DNA of 64,000 nucleotides from Staphylococcus delphini (GTDB lineage: Bacteria; Bacillota; Bacilli; Staphylococcales; Staphylococcaceae), in the NCBI RefSeq assembly GCF_900636325.1, contig NZ_LR134263.1, forward strand, positions 620,001 through 684,000, read 5' to 3'. Every line of letters starts with the position of its first letter. The first letter of the stretch is position 1. The translations under genes and the position numbers were made by a program. The notes beneath the pieces were generated by a model. The model searched no databases. It was not told where the DNA came from and worked only from the letters and a program-made list of their open reading frames with translations. This document shows positions 46,813 through 54,676 of the stretch, in pieces.

Positions 46813-46854
46813 GGGTGTGGTATGGCGTTTCGTCTATGCCCCCTTTTTGTTTGT
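46813..46854 (+). terminator. Possible terminator after the monooxygenase gene
   Basis: AAGGGTGTGGTATGG opposite TATGCCCCCTTTTTG, imperfect stem. The following 320 bases are very AT-rich and contain only the promoter of the peptide gene. Confidence 0.4.
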
Positions 46855-47067
46855 GAAAGTGGATTATGAGGTGAGTTGGTCAATGACTAGTTAGCGTATT
46901 CATTGACTTTACGCTATTTAAGATACTGATATGATAAACAAATGGAGACGGCATTTTGTTAAGAAACACGCCTCCAAACATTACAACTTTATATATTTTT
47001 GAAATAAACAAATAAAAAATACGTAGAATTAATTTGGTGTTTTTTTAAAAAAATTAATTTGACATTA

Positions 47068-47096
47068 TTGAAAATCTAAGTGAAGTACATTATAGT
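47068..47096 (+). promoter_or_regulatory. Promoter of the peptide-antibiotic-like cluster
   Basis: TTGAAA (47068-47073), 17-base spacer, TATAGT (47091-47096), about 80 bases before the precursor ATG. A perfect TTGACA at 47059-47064 has no -10 at proper distance. Confidence 0.5.
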
Positions 47097-47176
47097 AACA
47101 CTAGGTAGAGAATTCATTAGAACCAGAATATTGAATGACTGTTTACTTAATAATTATATGTAAGGGTGTACAAAAC

Positions 47177-47413
47177 ATGAAATTCAATGATTTAGTAAAA
47201 AATCTTCAAGGAAATCCAAATTTGATAGCTGAGTATATCTCGAATCCAACAAGTGTTTTAGAAATGTATGTTTTAAGTGAAGAAGAACATGATGCGTTAT
47301 TATCTGGCAGTTTTGAGGGGCTAGTGGGTTTAGGAGTTTCAGGAGAGTTAGCAGCTGGTGTTCTTTCGGGGGCACATAGTTCCACTTGTGGACCTATTGC
47401 TACAAGAATTTAA
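47177..47413 (+). CDS. Candidate RiPP precursor peptide (Os1348/LigA-like leader)
   Basis: 78 residues from ATG 47177, eight bases after AAGGGTG; a longer in-frame start has no ribosome site. Residues 1-54 match the layout of LigA-like/Os1348-type RiPP leaders: LVKNLQGNPNLIAEYISNPT, then VLEMYVLSEEEHDALLSGSF and VGLGV, i.e. 'L..nP.l...f..dP..vL..y.Ls.eE..aLl.g....l..lGv'. A small-residue stretch (GELAAGVLSG) leads into the tail AHSSTCGPIATRI with a single Cys71 and a Ser-Ser-Thr-Cys run. Residues suitable for cleavage and modification are concentrated at the C-terminus. No tailoring enzyme is recognisable nearby. Family assignment is by pattern only. Confidence 0.62.
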   Translation: MKFNDLVKNLQGNPNLIAEYISNPTSVLEMYVLSEEEHDALLSGSFEGLVGLGVSGELAAGVLSGAHSSTCGPIATRI

Positions 47414-47529
47414 CATTTTTAGTTATGAAGCAGAATAGTGCGATATTTTTTTATTATAAATAGTTAGAATATTCCGAATGTTGTAATAAATGCTGTACTA
47501 AATTGAATAAACATTATAAGTTTATATAG

Positions 47530-47580
47530 GAACACAGATTGGCTTTCTTTATATTTAGTCAGGCCTGTGTTCTTACTTTT
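47530..47580 (+). terminator. Attenuator-like hairpin between precursor and downstream genes
   Basis: GAACACAG (47530-47537) pairs with CTGTGTTC (47565-47572), followed by TTACTTTT. Leaky terminators in this place let bacteriocin operons make more precursor than processing proteins. Confidence 0.5.
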
Positions 47581-47598
47581 TAAGGAGACTATGCAAGA

Positions 47599-48156
47599 AT
47601 GCAAGTATATCAATTATCTATGAATGAGGACAGAACGATTTATTCTCATGTTGAAGCAGCGAACGTTAGTCAATGTATAAATATATGTACTTTAGAGGAT
47701 AATGAAATTGTAAAAGTTAATGTAGAAGAAGTAGTTTTTTTAGAATGGTTGTCAAAAAACTTACTTTTAATACAAACTAAACATAATCTTTTAACATATG
47801 ATATTACTTCTCGTCAAAAAAATGAATATGTATTGTTTTCATTCTCAAATTTTAAGCGTTCTAGAGCTCTGTATAAAATAATGTTAAACAAGTTGAAGGA
47901 ATGTTTTTTAGTAGGAGAGACCAGTGAAAAACTTTCGGATACTTATTTTCAATTAGATAATGTTCAAAAGCAACTAATTGGTGACAGGCAAGTTCCTGTA
48001 GTCAAAATTGAACCTCAAAACTTTAAATTTAAAACTGTAATATTTTTGAATGGAGGTCCCGACACTTATATTAGGAATGAAAGAAGAAGGATTTTTTTGA
48101 AAATTCTTACTAAAACAAATAAAATTACTAGAAAATATATTAAAAAATATATATAA
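47599..48156 (+). CDS. Truncated S9 prolyl-oligopeptidase-like protein
   Basis: 185 residues. Residues 1-80 look like beta-propeller strands (EEVVFLEWLSKNLLLIQ, LLTYDIT). Residues 134-160 match the entry to the S9 alpha/beta-hydrolase domain: VVKIEPQNFKFKTVIFLNGGP, with NGGP (151-154) in place of the HGGP oxyanion motif. The protein then ends in a basic tail within poly-A DNA; the GxSxG nucleophile, Asp and His are absent in every frame before the ABC gene at 48205. It may be a decayed leader peptidase or a non-catalytic accessory protein. GGAG lies 11 bases before this ATG but only three bases before an out-of-frame ATG (47591) that encodes 10 codons. Confidence 0.5.
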   Translation: MQVYQLSMNEDRTIYSHVEAANVSQCINICTLEDNEIVKVNVEEVVFLEWLSKNLLLIQTKHNLLTYDITSRQKNEYVLFSFSNFKRSRALYKIMLNKLKECFLVGETSEKLSDTYFQLDNVQKQLIGDRQVPVVKIEPQNFKFKTVIFLNGGPDTYIRNERRRIFLKILTKTNKITRKYIKKYI

Positions 48157-48204
48157 ACCTTACAGTTTCTTGAGAATGAAAGTATGGGTTAAGGAGTGAT
48201 TAAA

Positions 48205-49086
48205 TTGAATCACATTTTGAAGGTCGAAAATTTATCTTGTTTTTATGAAAACGGAGATGGCATTAAAAATATTTCGTTTGAATTAAATAGTGGTGATTTC
48301 TTAGCACTTATTGGAAAAAGTGGTGCAGGTAAAAGTACATTAATCAATTCGATTTTAGGCATACTTCCTTTAACAGAGGGAGAGGTTTTGATAGCGGATG
48401 ACTTATCGTCTAAAGACATTTCATTTAGCCCACAAAATCAAGCGATTGATTGGTATTTAAATGTTTTTGATAACATCTATATGGAGGCTTTATTTGATGG
48501 ATATTCAAATGCTAAAGCAGAAACCATTCATGCATTAAATAAAATCGGTTTAGAAGGAAAAGAAAAGGAGGATCCAACAAATTTATCCGGTGGTCAATTG
48601 CAACGTGTACAGTTGGCAAGACAACTTGTATCAAACGCAAAAGTTTTAATTTTGGATGAACCGACATCTAGTTTGGATGTGATAACATCTGAGAAAATTT
48701 TAGATCAACTGAAAGATAAGACGCAAGAAGGAAAAGTTTGTTTAATCTCTTCTCATGATTTAGACATGTTAGAAAGGTACTGTAATAAAGTGCTGTATAT
48801 TGAAAACGGCAACTTGATCTTTTTTGGTGAGATCAATCATTTTTTAGAACAATATAATCGTCTGAATGAATATAAAGTCAACTATGAAGGTCATCTCTCT
48901 AAAGAACTTGAAAAAAATATAGCAGCGCACTTTAATGTGATAGCGTGGCATCCTCTAACGGTTGAAGTCAATAATGGAGAATCTATTAATGCAATATTGA
49001 AATTATTGATTGATCATGATATCGCCATTCATGCTGTTGAACAAAATAAGCGTAGTTTAAAAGAGATTATTAAGTTAAAAGGGTAA
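48205..49086 (+). CDS. ABC transporter ATP-binding protein of the peptide cluster
   Basis: 293 residues from TTG 48205, eight bases after GGAG; the GTG at 48196 overlaps that site. Walker A GKSGAGKST (37-45), Q-loop SPQNQ (75-79), signature LSGGQLQR (127-134), Walker B VLILDEP (147-153), switch His184. A C-terminal extension of about 90 residues as in lantibiotic-immunity and multidrug ABC-2 ATPases. Works with the permease encoded 14 bases downstream, exporting the peptide or removing it from the membrane. AT-rich codon use compared with flanking core genes. Confidence 0.9.
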   Translation: MNHILKVENLSCFYENGDGIKNISFELNSGDFLALIGKSGAGKSTLINSILGILPLTEGEVLIADDLSSKDISFSPQNQAIDWYLNVFDNIYMEALFDGYSNAKAETIHALNKIGLEGKEKEDPTNLSGGQLQRVQLARQLVSNAKVLILDEPTSSLDVITSEKILDQLKDKTQEGKVCLISSHDLDMLERYCNKVLYIENGNLIFFGEINHFLEQYNRLNEYKVNYEGHLSKELEKNIAAHFNVIAWHPLTVEVNNGESINAILKLLIDHDIAIHAVEQNKRSLKEIIKLKG

Positions 49087-49100
49087 GGAGCGTAGAAAAC

Positions 49101-49901
49101 ATGAAAAAGTTAAATTATAGAGATCAAAGGTCGAATCTAATAGAGTCTATTTTTAAGATGAGCTACATTGAGTTTAGAGCATTAATCAACAATAAACATT
49201 TAATTTACACTCAAATACTTATTCCTATCCTTTATTTCCTATTTTATTCAACAGGCATTGCTTCAACTTTTGGCATGATTCATTATGGCAGTAAAGAAGT
49301 TTCTTTTTTACAATTCTCTTTTATCGGCATTATAGGATTGATTGTATATAGTCAAATGGCACAATCTGTTTATAGGATTATATTGGATCGAAAGTGGGGA
49401 TTACTAGCGTTAAAATACTTCAAAGGGGTTACGCCACTTGCATATATTATCGGAAAAATGTCTTTCCCGTTATTTAACTTTTTAATACAGGTTGTTGTCC
49501 TCTATTTAATTTCGCTCATTTTTGGAGACTATTTTTCAGTGAAGCGATTTATACTGATTGCTTTATGTTCTATCATTATGATGATTTTTTGGTTTTCAGT
49601 AGGAACTGTTATCTCGTTGAAAATAACGTCATACAAAATAAGGGATTTAATTTTGAACACTTTATTATTACCGGTTTCTTTTACAGCACCCATTTTCTTT
49701 AGTTTTGATAAAGCACCGCTATTAATTCGTACAATATCTTATTTAAATCCTTTAACCTACCAGTTAAATGCAATGAGAGATATTGGATTTGGTGTTTCTA
49801 ATCCTTTCAATATAGGGATTGTTATGATGATGGCGATTTTAATGTCTACAATTGCACTGTATTCAATAAAAAATGCAAAATTAACAACGAATGAAAGATA
49901 G
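49101..49901 (+). CDS. ABC-2 type permease of the peptide cluster
   Basis: 266 residues, six membrane helices, TAAGGAGC before the ATG. Layout of the ABC-2 family (CcmB/DrrB/NatB-type short permease): a cytoplasmic N-terminal elbow, helix 1 at about 32-52, and the ISYLNPLTYQLNAMRDIGF motif near 211-229, a hallmark of ABC-2 exporters. No large extracellular domain. Partner of the ATPase just upstream. Confidence 0.9.
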   Translation: MKKLNYRDQRSNLIESIFKMSYIEFRALINNKHLIYTQILIPILYFLFYSTGIASTFGMIHYGSKEVSFLQFSFIGIIGLIVYSQMAQSVYRIILDRKWGLLALKYFKGVTPLAYIIGKMSFPLFNFLIQVVVLYLISLIFGDYFSVKRFILIALCSIIMMIFWFSVGTVISLKITSYKIRDLILNTLLLPVSFTAPIFFSFDKAPLLIRTISYLNPLTYQLNAMRDIGFGVSNPFNIGIVMMMAILMSTIALYSIKNAKLTTNER

Positions 49902-49919
49902 AAAGCGTGAGAATGTTAT

Positions 49920-51374
49920 ATGACAATGTTAAAAGATATCTATATTGAATTTTTAGGTAAAGCATTATTGACAATTGACCGATTAGAAATATTAGATGGT
50001 GATAAAATTGCGATTATCGGTGCGAATGGAAGCGGAAAAACAACCCTTTTAAATTTAATTTCGGGTCATTTTAACAATTTTTCAGGAATTTTTGAAAAAA
50101 ACCATGACTTTCTATATTTAAAACAAATTGAGAACAACAATGAATTAGGAAACGAAACGAATTATGCGTTGATCTCTAAAATGGGGGGCGTTCCGTATAG
50201 TGGCAGTTTTGAAAATTGTAGTGGAGGGGAAAAAATTAGATTAGGTTTATCAAATGTGATCAAAGATGAATTTGTCAATTTAATGCTTGATGAACCGACG
50301 ACAAATTTAGATTTGAGTAGTGTAAAATTTTTAATGAAGACATTAAAAAATCACCAAGGCACTATTATTTTTACGACACACGACAGAAATTTAGTGGAAG
50401 AAATTGCGACAAAAATTTGGGTCATCGAAAATCACAAAGTAAAAGAATACAAAGGAAGCTGGACAGATTACACGGAACAAAAACAACTAGAAAGAGCAAC
50501 GGTTGAAAATATAAATACCCAAATAGACGTACAAAAAGAACAGTTACAATCGGCGATACAAAATAAAAGAGAAGCATTAAAACGCACTTCTAATGTGACA
50601 TCAAGTAAAAAGAATAAAAGAATAAATCCAGGAAGATTAGGACAATCTAAATCAAGGGGGAGTAGTCAAAAAGGGATTTCTCGACAAATTAAATCACTTG
50701 AGAAGAAATTAGAAAATATTCCAATGAAAAAGGGCATACTTGAAAATAAGGAGATACAATTCCCTTCTATGGATATACAGAAATCGAGTAGAATAGTGAT
50801 GTATGCGAATAAACTGACGATTCATGCTGGTGATAACATGCTTTTAGACAACACATCTTTTCAAATTGAAACGGGTGAAAAAGTGGCTTTTGTTGGTAAC
50901 AATGGGGTAGGAAAAACGACATTATTAAACCATATCTATCATCGTCATGAAGCCATCATCATATCTTCCAATGTTAAGTTTTCTTATTTAAGACAAGACT
51001 TTTTCTTTGATCAAAAGGACGTTGATCTTATCCATTTCGTTATGAATGATACTGAACATTCATATGATTTCGTTGTAGATGTTTTGGAAAAGATTGGCTT
51101 CGATAAAAGCGATTTAGTGAAACAAACAATGACACTTAGTGCAGGGGAACAGCTTAAAGCATTGCTTGCGACTTCATTGTTAAACCGTAGCAACGTCTTA
51201 ATTTTGGACGAACCGACCAATTACCTAGACATTGATGCAATTCAAGGGTTAGAGCAATTGATCAAACAATATCCAGGAACGATATTATTTACATCACATG
51301 ATAGCTTTTTTGTCGATAAAATTGCTACGGTCATTTATGAAATATCACAACGCAAATTAAAAAGAATCAGATAG
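49920..51374 (+). CDS. ABC-F ATPase, antibiotic-resistance type (Vga/VmlR-like)
   Basis: 484 residues, two ABC domains on one chain and no membrane segments. Domain 1: Walker A GANGSGKTT (34-42), signature CSGGE (100-104), Walker B LMLDEP (121-126). Linker about 183-268, with the KNKRINPGRLG basic stretch (232-242) seen in Vga/VmlR proteins that reach the peptidyl-transferase centre. Domain 2: GNNGVGKTT (327-335), signature variant LSAGE (407-411), VLILDEP (427-433). Such proteins bind the ribosomal E site and displace 50S-targeting antibiotics. Eighteen bases after the permease, last gene of the cluster; it ends without the C-terminal extension some ARE proteins have. Confidence 0.88.
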   Translation: MTMLKDIYIEFLGKALLTIDRLEILDGDKIAIIGANGSGKTTLLNLISGHFNNFSGIFEKNHDFLYLKQIENNNELGNETNYALISKMGGVPYSGSFENCSGGEKIRLGLSNVIKDEFVNLMLDEPTTNLDLSSVKFLMKTLKNHQGTIIFTTHDRNLVEEIATKIWVIENHKVKEYKGSWTDYTEQKQLERATVENINTQIDVQKEQLQSAIQNKREALKRTSNVTSSKKNKRINPGRLGQSKSRGSSQKGISRQIKSLEKKLENIPMKKGILENKEIQFPSMDIQKSSRIVMYANKLTIHAGDNMLLDNTSFQIETGEKVAFVGNNGVGKTTLLNHIYHRHEAIIISSNVKFSYLRQDFFFDQKDVDLIHFVMNDTEHSYDFVVDVLEKIGFDKSDLVKQTMTLSAGEQLKALLATSLLNRSNVLILDEPTNYLDIDAIQGLEQLIKQYPGTILFTSHDSFFVDKIATVIYEISQRKLKRIR

Positions 51375-51463
51375 GTTTTAATGTAAAAAGACGGTGTTTT
51401 CTAGGCGCATTTTCAAAATTTAGACGTTATTACCATATTTGAATGCAAAGCACATCAAAGTTT

Positions 51464-51504
51464 AAACCTCCAAAATTCAATTAAAAGAATTTTTGGAGGT
51501 TTTT
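51464..51504 (+). terminator. Terminator of the peptide cluster
   Basis: AAACCTCCAAAATTC (51464-51478) pairs with GAATTTTTGGAGGTTT (51487-51502), T-rich tail. Confidence 0.82.
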
Positions 51505-51603
51505 AAAAGCGTTAAAAGTTTTATTCCTTTTGAATGACTGCTAACCAATCATGCTGCTGTATAAAGTGTGATGTCACTATATTCAAAAAGGTGATGCGTC
51601 GTG

Positions 51604-52566
51604 TCATTTAGAGGCATTGACAATATAATCAGGTGTTTCCCCGTTAGCTTTTTTAACTAAGTTATTCGCAACGATTTCTGCCATCATATCACGTGCTTCA
51701 AATGTCGCATTACCAATATGCGGTGTAATGACAACATTATCTAATGATTTGAGACCTTCCGTAATTTCTGGTTCAAATTCATAGACGTCAAGTGCAGCGC
51801 CTTCAATCGTTTTATTTTGAAGTGCTTCTAATAAAGCCGCTTCATGCACGATAGGCCCGCGAGAAGCATTAATCAGATAGCTCGTTGGTTTCATCATTTC
51901 TAGCTGAGGGGTATCTATCATATGACGCATAGACGGTTGATATGCAGCGTTAATAGCAACGAAATCCGCTGTTTGAAGTAACGTGTCTAAATCTAAATAT
52001 TTCGCGCCTAATTCACGTTCTTTGTCTGGTTTTTGATGTGGCCCTGTGTAAAGGATATCCATATCAAATCCTTTCGCACGACGCGCAACGGCTGTACCAA
52101 TTTCACCTAAACCGATAATGCCTAATTTTTTACCAGATACTTCGCGACCACGAAAGAATAACGGTGCCCATCCATTAAAGCCTTCATTACGCATTAGACG
52201 ATCACCTTCTGCAACGCGACGTGCCGCAGCAAGTAAAATCGCCATCGTTAATTCAGCCGTTGAATTGGTAGAAGCTTTAGGTGTGTTTGAAACATCGATA
52301 TCTTTTGAACGTGCATAATCGACATCGACATTATTGAAACCTGCACCATAATTGGCGATGAATTGTAAATTTGAACCACTATCAATCACTTCTTGGTCCA
52401 CTTCTGTAGATAATAAGCTGACGAGTCCGAAAGCATCTTTAACGCCATTTTTAAGCGTTTCTTTATCAATAATGCCTTCACCTTCGTACATTTCAACTTC
52501 AAAATGAGCTTTTAATAATTCAAGTCCTTTTTCTGGGATAGGACCTGCGATAAATACTTTTTTCAT
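51604..52566 (-). CDS. D-2-hydroxyacid dehydrogenase
   Basis: 320 residues, AAAGGTGGG before the ATG. NAD(P)H-dependent reduction of 2-keto acids such as glyoxylate or hydroxypyruvate. Rossmann motif LGIIGLGEIGTAVARRAKGF (about 148-167), catalytic arginine in NASRGPIVHE (about 233-242), catalytic histidine in ITPHIGNATFEARDMM (about 282-297). Matches the S. aureus gene that sits in the same region next to the ssaA-like and opine-dehydrogenase genes. First core gene after the accessory cluster. Confidence 0.93.
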   Translation of the reverse strand: MKKVFIAGPIPEKGLELLKAHFEVEMYEGEGIIDKETLKNGVKDAFGLVSLLSTEVDQEVIDSGSNLQFIANYGAGFNNVDVDYARSKDIDVSNTPKASTNSTAELTMAILLAAARRVAEGDRLMRNEGFNGWAPLFFRGREVSGKKLGIIGLGEIGTAVARRAKGFDMDILYTGPHQKPDKERELGAKYLDLDTLLQTADFVAINAAYQPSMRHMIDTPQLEMMKPTSYLINASRGPIVHEAALLEALQNKTIEGAALDVYEFEPEITEGLKSLDNVVITPHIGNATFEARDMMAEIVANNLVKKANGETPDYIVNASK

Positions 52567-52629
52567 ATACGATTCCCACCTTTCTTCTCTAGTATATGAA
52601 ACCCCTTTCTAGATTACAAGAAATGCAAG

Positions 52630-52944
52630 TTATACAACTAATTTCAATCCAACAGCAGAAATGATAATCAAGACAATGAAAAAGATTCTTATCAACTGTT
52701 TGGATTCATGATAAACGACCATGCCTAAAATCGTACCGCCTGCTGTGCCGATTCCTGTCCAAATGGCATAAGCGGTTCCCATTGGTATGTCTGCCATTGC
52801 CCAAGAAAGACTGAGTAAGCTTAAAGCAAAGGTGATAGCGAGCAACACAATAAAGCGTTTTTGATGTTGACGTGCATATTCGTTTAACCAAAGCACACCT
52901 AATACTTCAAATAAGCCTGCTAATAAAAGGGCGAACCAACTCAT
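52630..52944 (-). CDS. SMR-family transporter, second subunit of a pair
   Basis: 104 residues, four membrane helices. Conserved membrane glutamate at position 13 (LAGLFEVLGV) and the Gdx/YkkCD-type loop MGTAYAIWTGIGTAGGTILGM. Starts inside the end of the upstream SMR gene (ATGA overlap). Overlapping SMR pairs form heterodimers (EbrAB, YkkCD) that export cations such as guanidinium or quaternary ammonium compounds in exchange for protons. Substrate not determined. Confidence 0.9.
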   Translation of the reverse strand: MSWFALLLAGLFEVLGVLWLNEYARQHQKRFIVLLAITFALSLLSLSWAMADIPMGTAYAIWTGIGTAGGTILGMVVYHESKQLIRIFFIVLIIISAVGLKLVV

Positions 52945-53267
52945 TGCTGTTCACCTGCCTGATCTGTCGTTAATTTGAGACCGATAACGCCGATAAGTAA
53001 TGTAAGGATGAAGCACAGTTTGATGATACTCACTGACTCATTGAAAAACAGCATGCCGACAATGACAGTACCTAACGTGCCAATACCGACAAATACAGCA
53101 TATACTGTGCCTACAGGTAAGACACGTGAAGCGGATACCATCATCCAAAAACTTAAACTGATCAGCGCAATGGTCAATATCCATTGGTAAAGGAGGTGAG
53201 AATACGTTAAGCCAATAACCCAGACCACTTCCATTAAACCAGCGAAAATCACTTTCGTCCATTGCAT
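52941..53267 (-). CDS. SMR-family transporter, first subunit of a pair
   Basis: 108 residues from ATG 53267, nine bases after AAGGAGG; a longer frame upstream lacks a site. Four membrane helices, Glu13 in FAGLMEVVWVIG, and VGTVYAVFVGIGTLGTVIVGM. A polar C-terminus (TTDQAGEQQ) absent in its partner suggests opposite membrane orientation, as in heterodimeric SMR pairs. Co-translated with the downstream partner. Confidence 0.9.
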   Translation of the reverse strand: MQWTKVIFAGLMEVVWVIGLTYSHLLYQWILTIALISLSFWMMVSASRVLPVGTVYAVFVGIGTLGTVIVGMLFFNESVSIIKLCFILTLLIGVIGLKLTTDQAGEQQ

Positions 53268-53285
53268 GTGAAATGCCTCCTTAAA

Positions 53286-53328
53286 ATCATATAATGCCAT
53301 CATATAATGAATCTTCATTTGTCGACAA
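53286..53328 (-). promoter_or_regulatory. SMR pair promoter with palindrome and direct repeats
   Basis: On the minus strand a TTGTCG -35 lies inside the perfect palindrome TTGTCGACAA (53319-53328), with TATATG 16 bases on as -10. The -10 is in the first of two 11-bp direct repeats (ATCATATAATG on the plus strand at 53286-53296 and 53299-53309). No guanidine riboswitch fold is apparent. Confidence 0.45.
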
Positions 53329-53363
53329 GATAGATAAAAAATACTTTTACCCATTTACACAAT

Positions 53364-53402
53364 AAAAACCATTGCTGTATGTTATAACAACAATGGTTTT
53401 TT
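53364..53402 (-). terminator. Terminator of the CHAP amidase gene
   Basis: AAAAACCATTG (53364-53374) and CAATGGTTTTTT (53391-53402) form a stem; read on the minus strand it follows the CHAP gene stop at 53424. Confidence 0.75.
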
Positions 53403-53423
53403 AATTTAATGATTAATGTCATC

Positions 53424-54002
53424 TTATACGTGAATGTAGTTGTATGAACCAGCTTCTGATGCAGAGATTGTACGTGTACTTACGTTGAATGGACCGCCAT
53501 CATAGTTCATTTCTGATACTGTGATTGAACCATCTTCATTCACTGATTCAACGTATGCCACGTGACCCATAGGACCTGCATTTGATTGTAAGATTGAACC
53601 TTCTTCAGGGTTGTTGTCTACAGTGAAACCTGCAGCTGATGCTGAGCTTGCCCAGTTGTTTGCGTTACCCCAAGTTGAACCAATTTCACCGCCAACTTTG
53701 TCATATACATACCAAGTACACTGACCAGGTGTGTATAAGTTTCCAGCACTTGTCACGCCAGTTGATTGTGTTGAAGTAGATGTGCTTGTTGTATTTTGAC
53801 CGTATGTGTAAGTTTGGGTGCTGTTGGCATTGTAGTTGTAGTTTGTATTACCTTGTGCATTTGTGTTGTAACCGTAGTTGTAGCTGTATGAATAGCTGTA
53901 GTTTCCTTCAGCAGCGTCAGCGTTATCGTGTTGTAAGCCTACCGCAGCAGCAGCTCCTAATCCAGCAGTTAATGTAGTTGTAGTAGCGAATTTTTTTAAC
54001 AT
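53424..54002 (-). CDS. Secreted CHAP-domain amidase (SsaA-like)
   Basis: 192 residues from ATG 54002 after AGGAGGAC. Signal peptide (residues 1-31, cleavage near NADAA-EGN), a low-complexity Tyr/Ser/Asn/Thr linker ([12 protein letters not shown]..., about 33-85), then a CHAP domain: [14 protein letters not shown] with the nucleophile cysteine, and [17 protein letters not shown] with the catalytic histidine. Cuts peptidoglycan cross-bridges or the amide between MurNAc and the stem peptide. Paralogue of ssaA 4.8 kb away; a WalR-type box lies 130 bases upstream. Confidence 0.92.
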   Translation of the reverse strand: MLKKFATTTTLTAGLGAAAAVGLQHDNADAAEGNYSYSYSYNYGYNTNAQGNTNYNYNANSTQTYTYGQNTTSTSTSTQSTGVTSAGNLYTPGQCTWYVYDKVGGEIGSTWGNANNWASSASAAGFTVDNNPEEGSILQSNAGPMGHVAYVESVNEDGSITVSEMNYDGGPFNVSTRTISASEAGSYNYIHV

Positions 54003-54131
54003 AATCAAAGTCCTCCTAAAGTTTTTGGGTGTTTATTTTAATTTGAGAATTGTAAAAGTTGTTTTGTTTAATTAAATCGTTCTTTTAACGACAATATGAA
54101 CTGTATCAAAAATTGAGCCGTCTGTGTAGAA

Positions 54132-54148
54132 TGTTACAGTTTTGTAAT
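54132..54148 (+). promoter_or_regulatory. WalR-type box upstream of the CHAP gene
   Basis: TGTTAC-AGTTT-TGTAAT fits the WalR (YycF) consensus TGTWAH-N5-TGTWAH exactly. It is on the plus strand, opposite to the gene, 130 bases before its ATG. The rest of the 674-base gap up to the opine-dehydrogenase gene shows no gene; a second half-match with 6-base spacing lies near 54264. Confidence 0.65.
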
Positions 54149-54676
54149 TGAATTAAAACTCGAATGGGATACGATGTAATCTTATGACAGCGACACTTTT
54201 CCTTATTAAATGACGATTTAACGCGCTATTTAGTTTTGTTTTTAAACTTTTTATCATTCGAGATGTTACAGTGAATGTAATATTTAGAACGTTGATTTAA
54301 ATTGTTTTAGACTTTGAAAAACGAAACGTCATCAATTGAGAAAGTGTCCAATTTCAAATGGTATAATAATGAGTTGTTCTATCTCCATGGTTAATTGTGG
54401 ACGCAGAAAAAGTTCGATAAAAATAAAGACTACATAAGAAGCAGTGCTATGAGGAGGAGCTACGAGCAGTTTTTCAATATGTGTAATCACTAAAATAAAA
54501 GACCTTTAGCAACATAATTGTGCGCATATGGGGTATAACTAAGGAACAACGCGATGAGAATGCAACGATTATCAAAAAATTGTTTTCTTTTGATAATCGT
54601 TCTGTTACGATTCATGTTGAGTCACAATTCGATGACACGACATCACACAGAAAAAAACAGAAAGAAGGGTAAATAA

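Noticed and set aside
47131..51540. Direct repeat TTGAATGACTG (47131-47141 and 51530-51540) as an insertion footprint of the peptide cluster
   Set aside because: Only 11 AT-rich bases, and the left copy lies between the cluster promoter and the precursor gene, so it does not bound the inserted unit.
53268..53363. Guanidine (ykkC) riboswitch upstream of the SMR pair
   Set aside because: The leader is under 60 bases and lacks the conserved ykkC helices and ACGR motifs.
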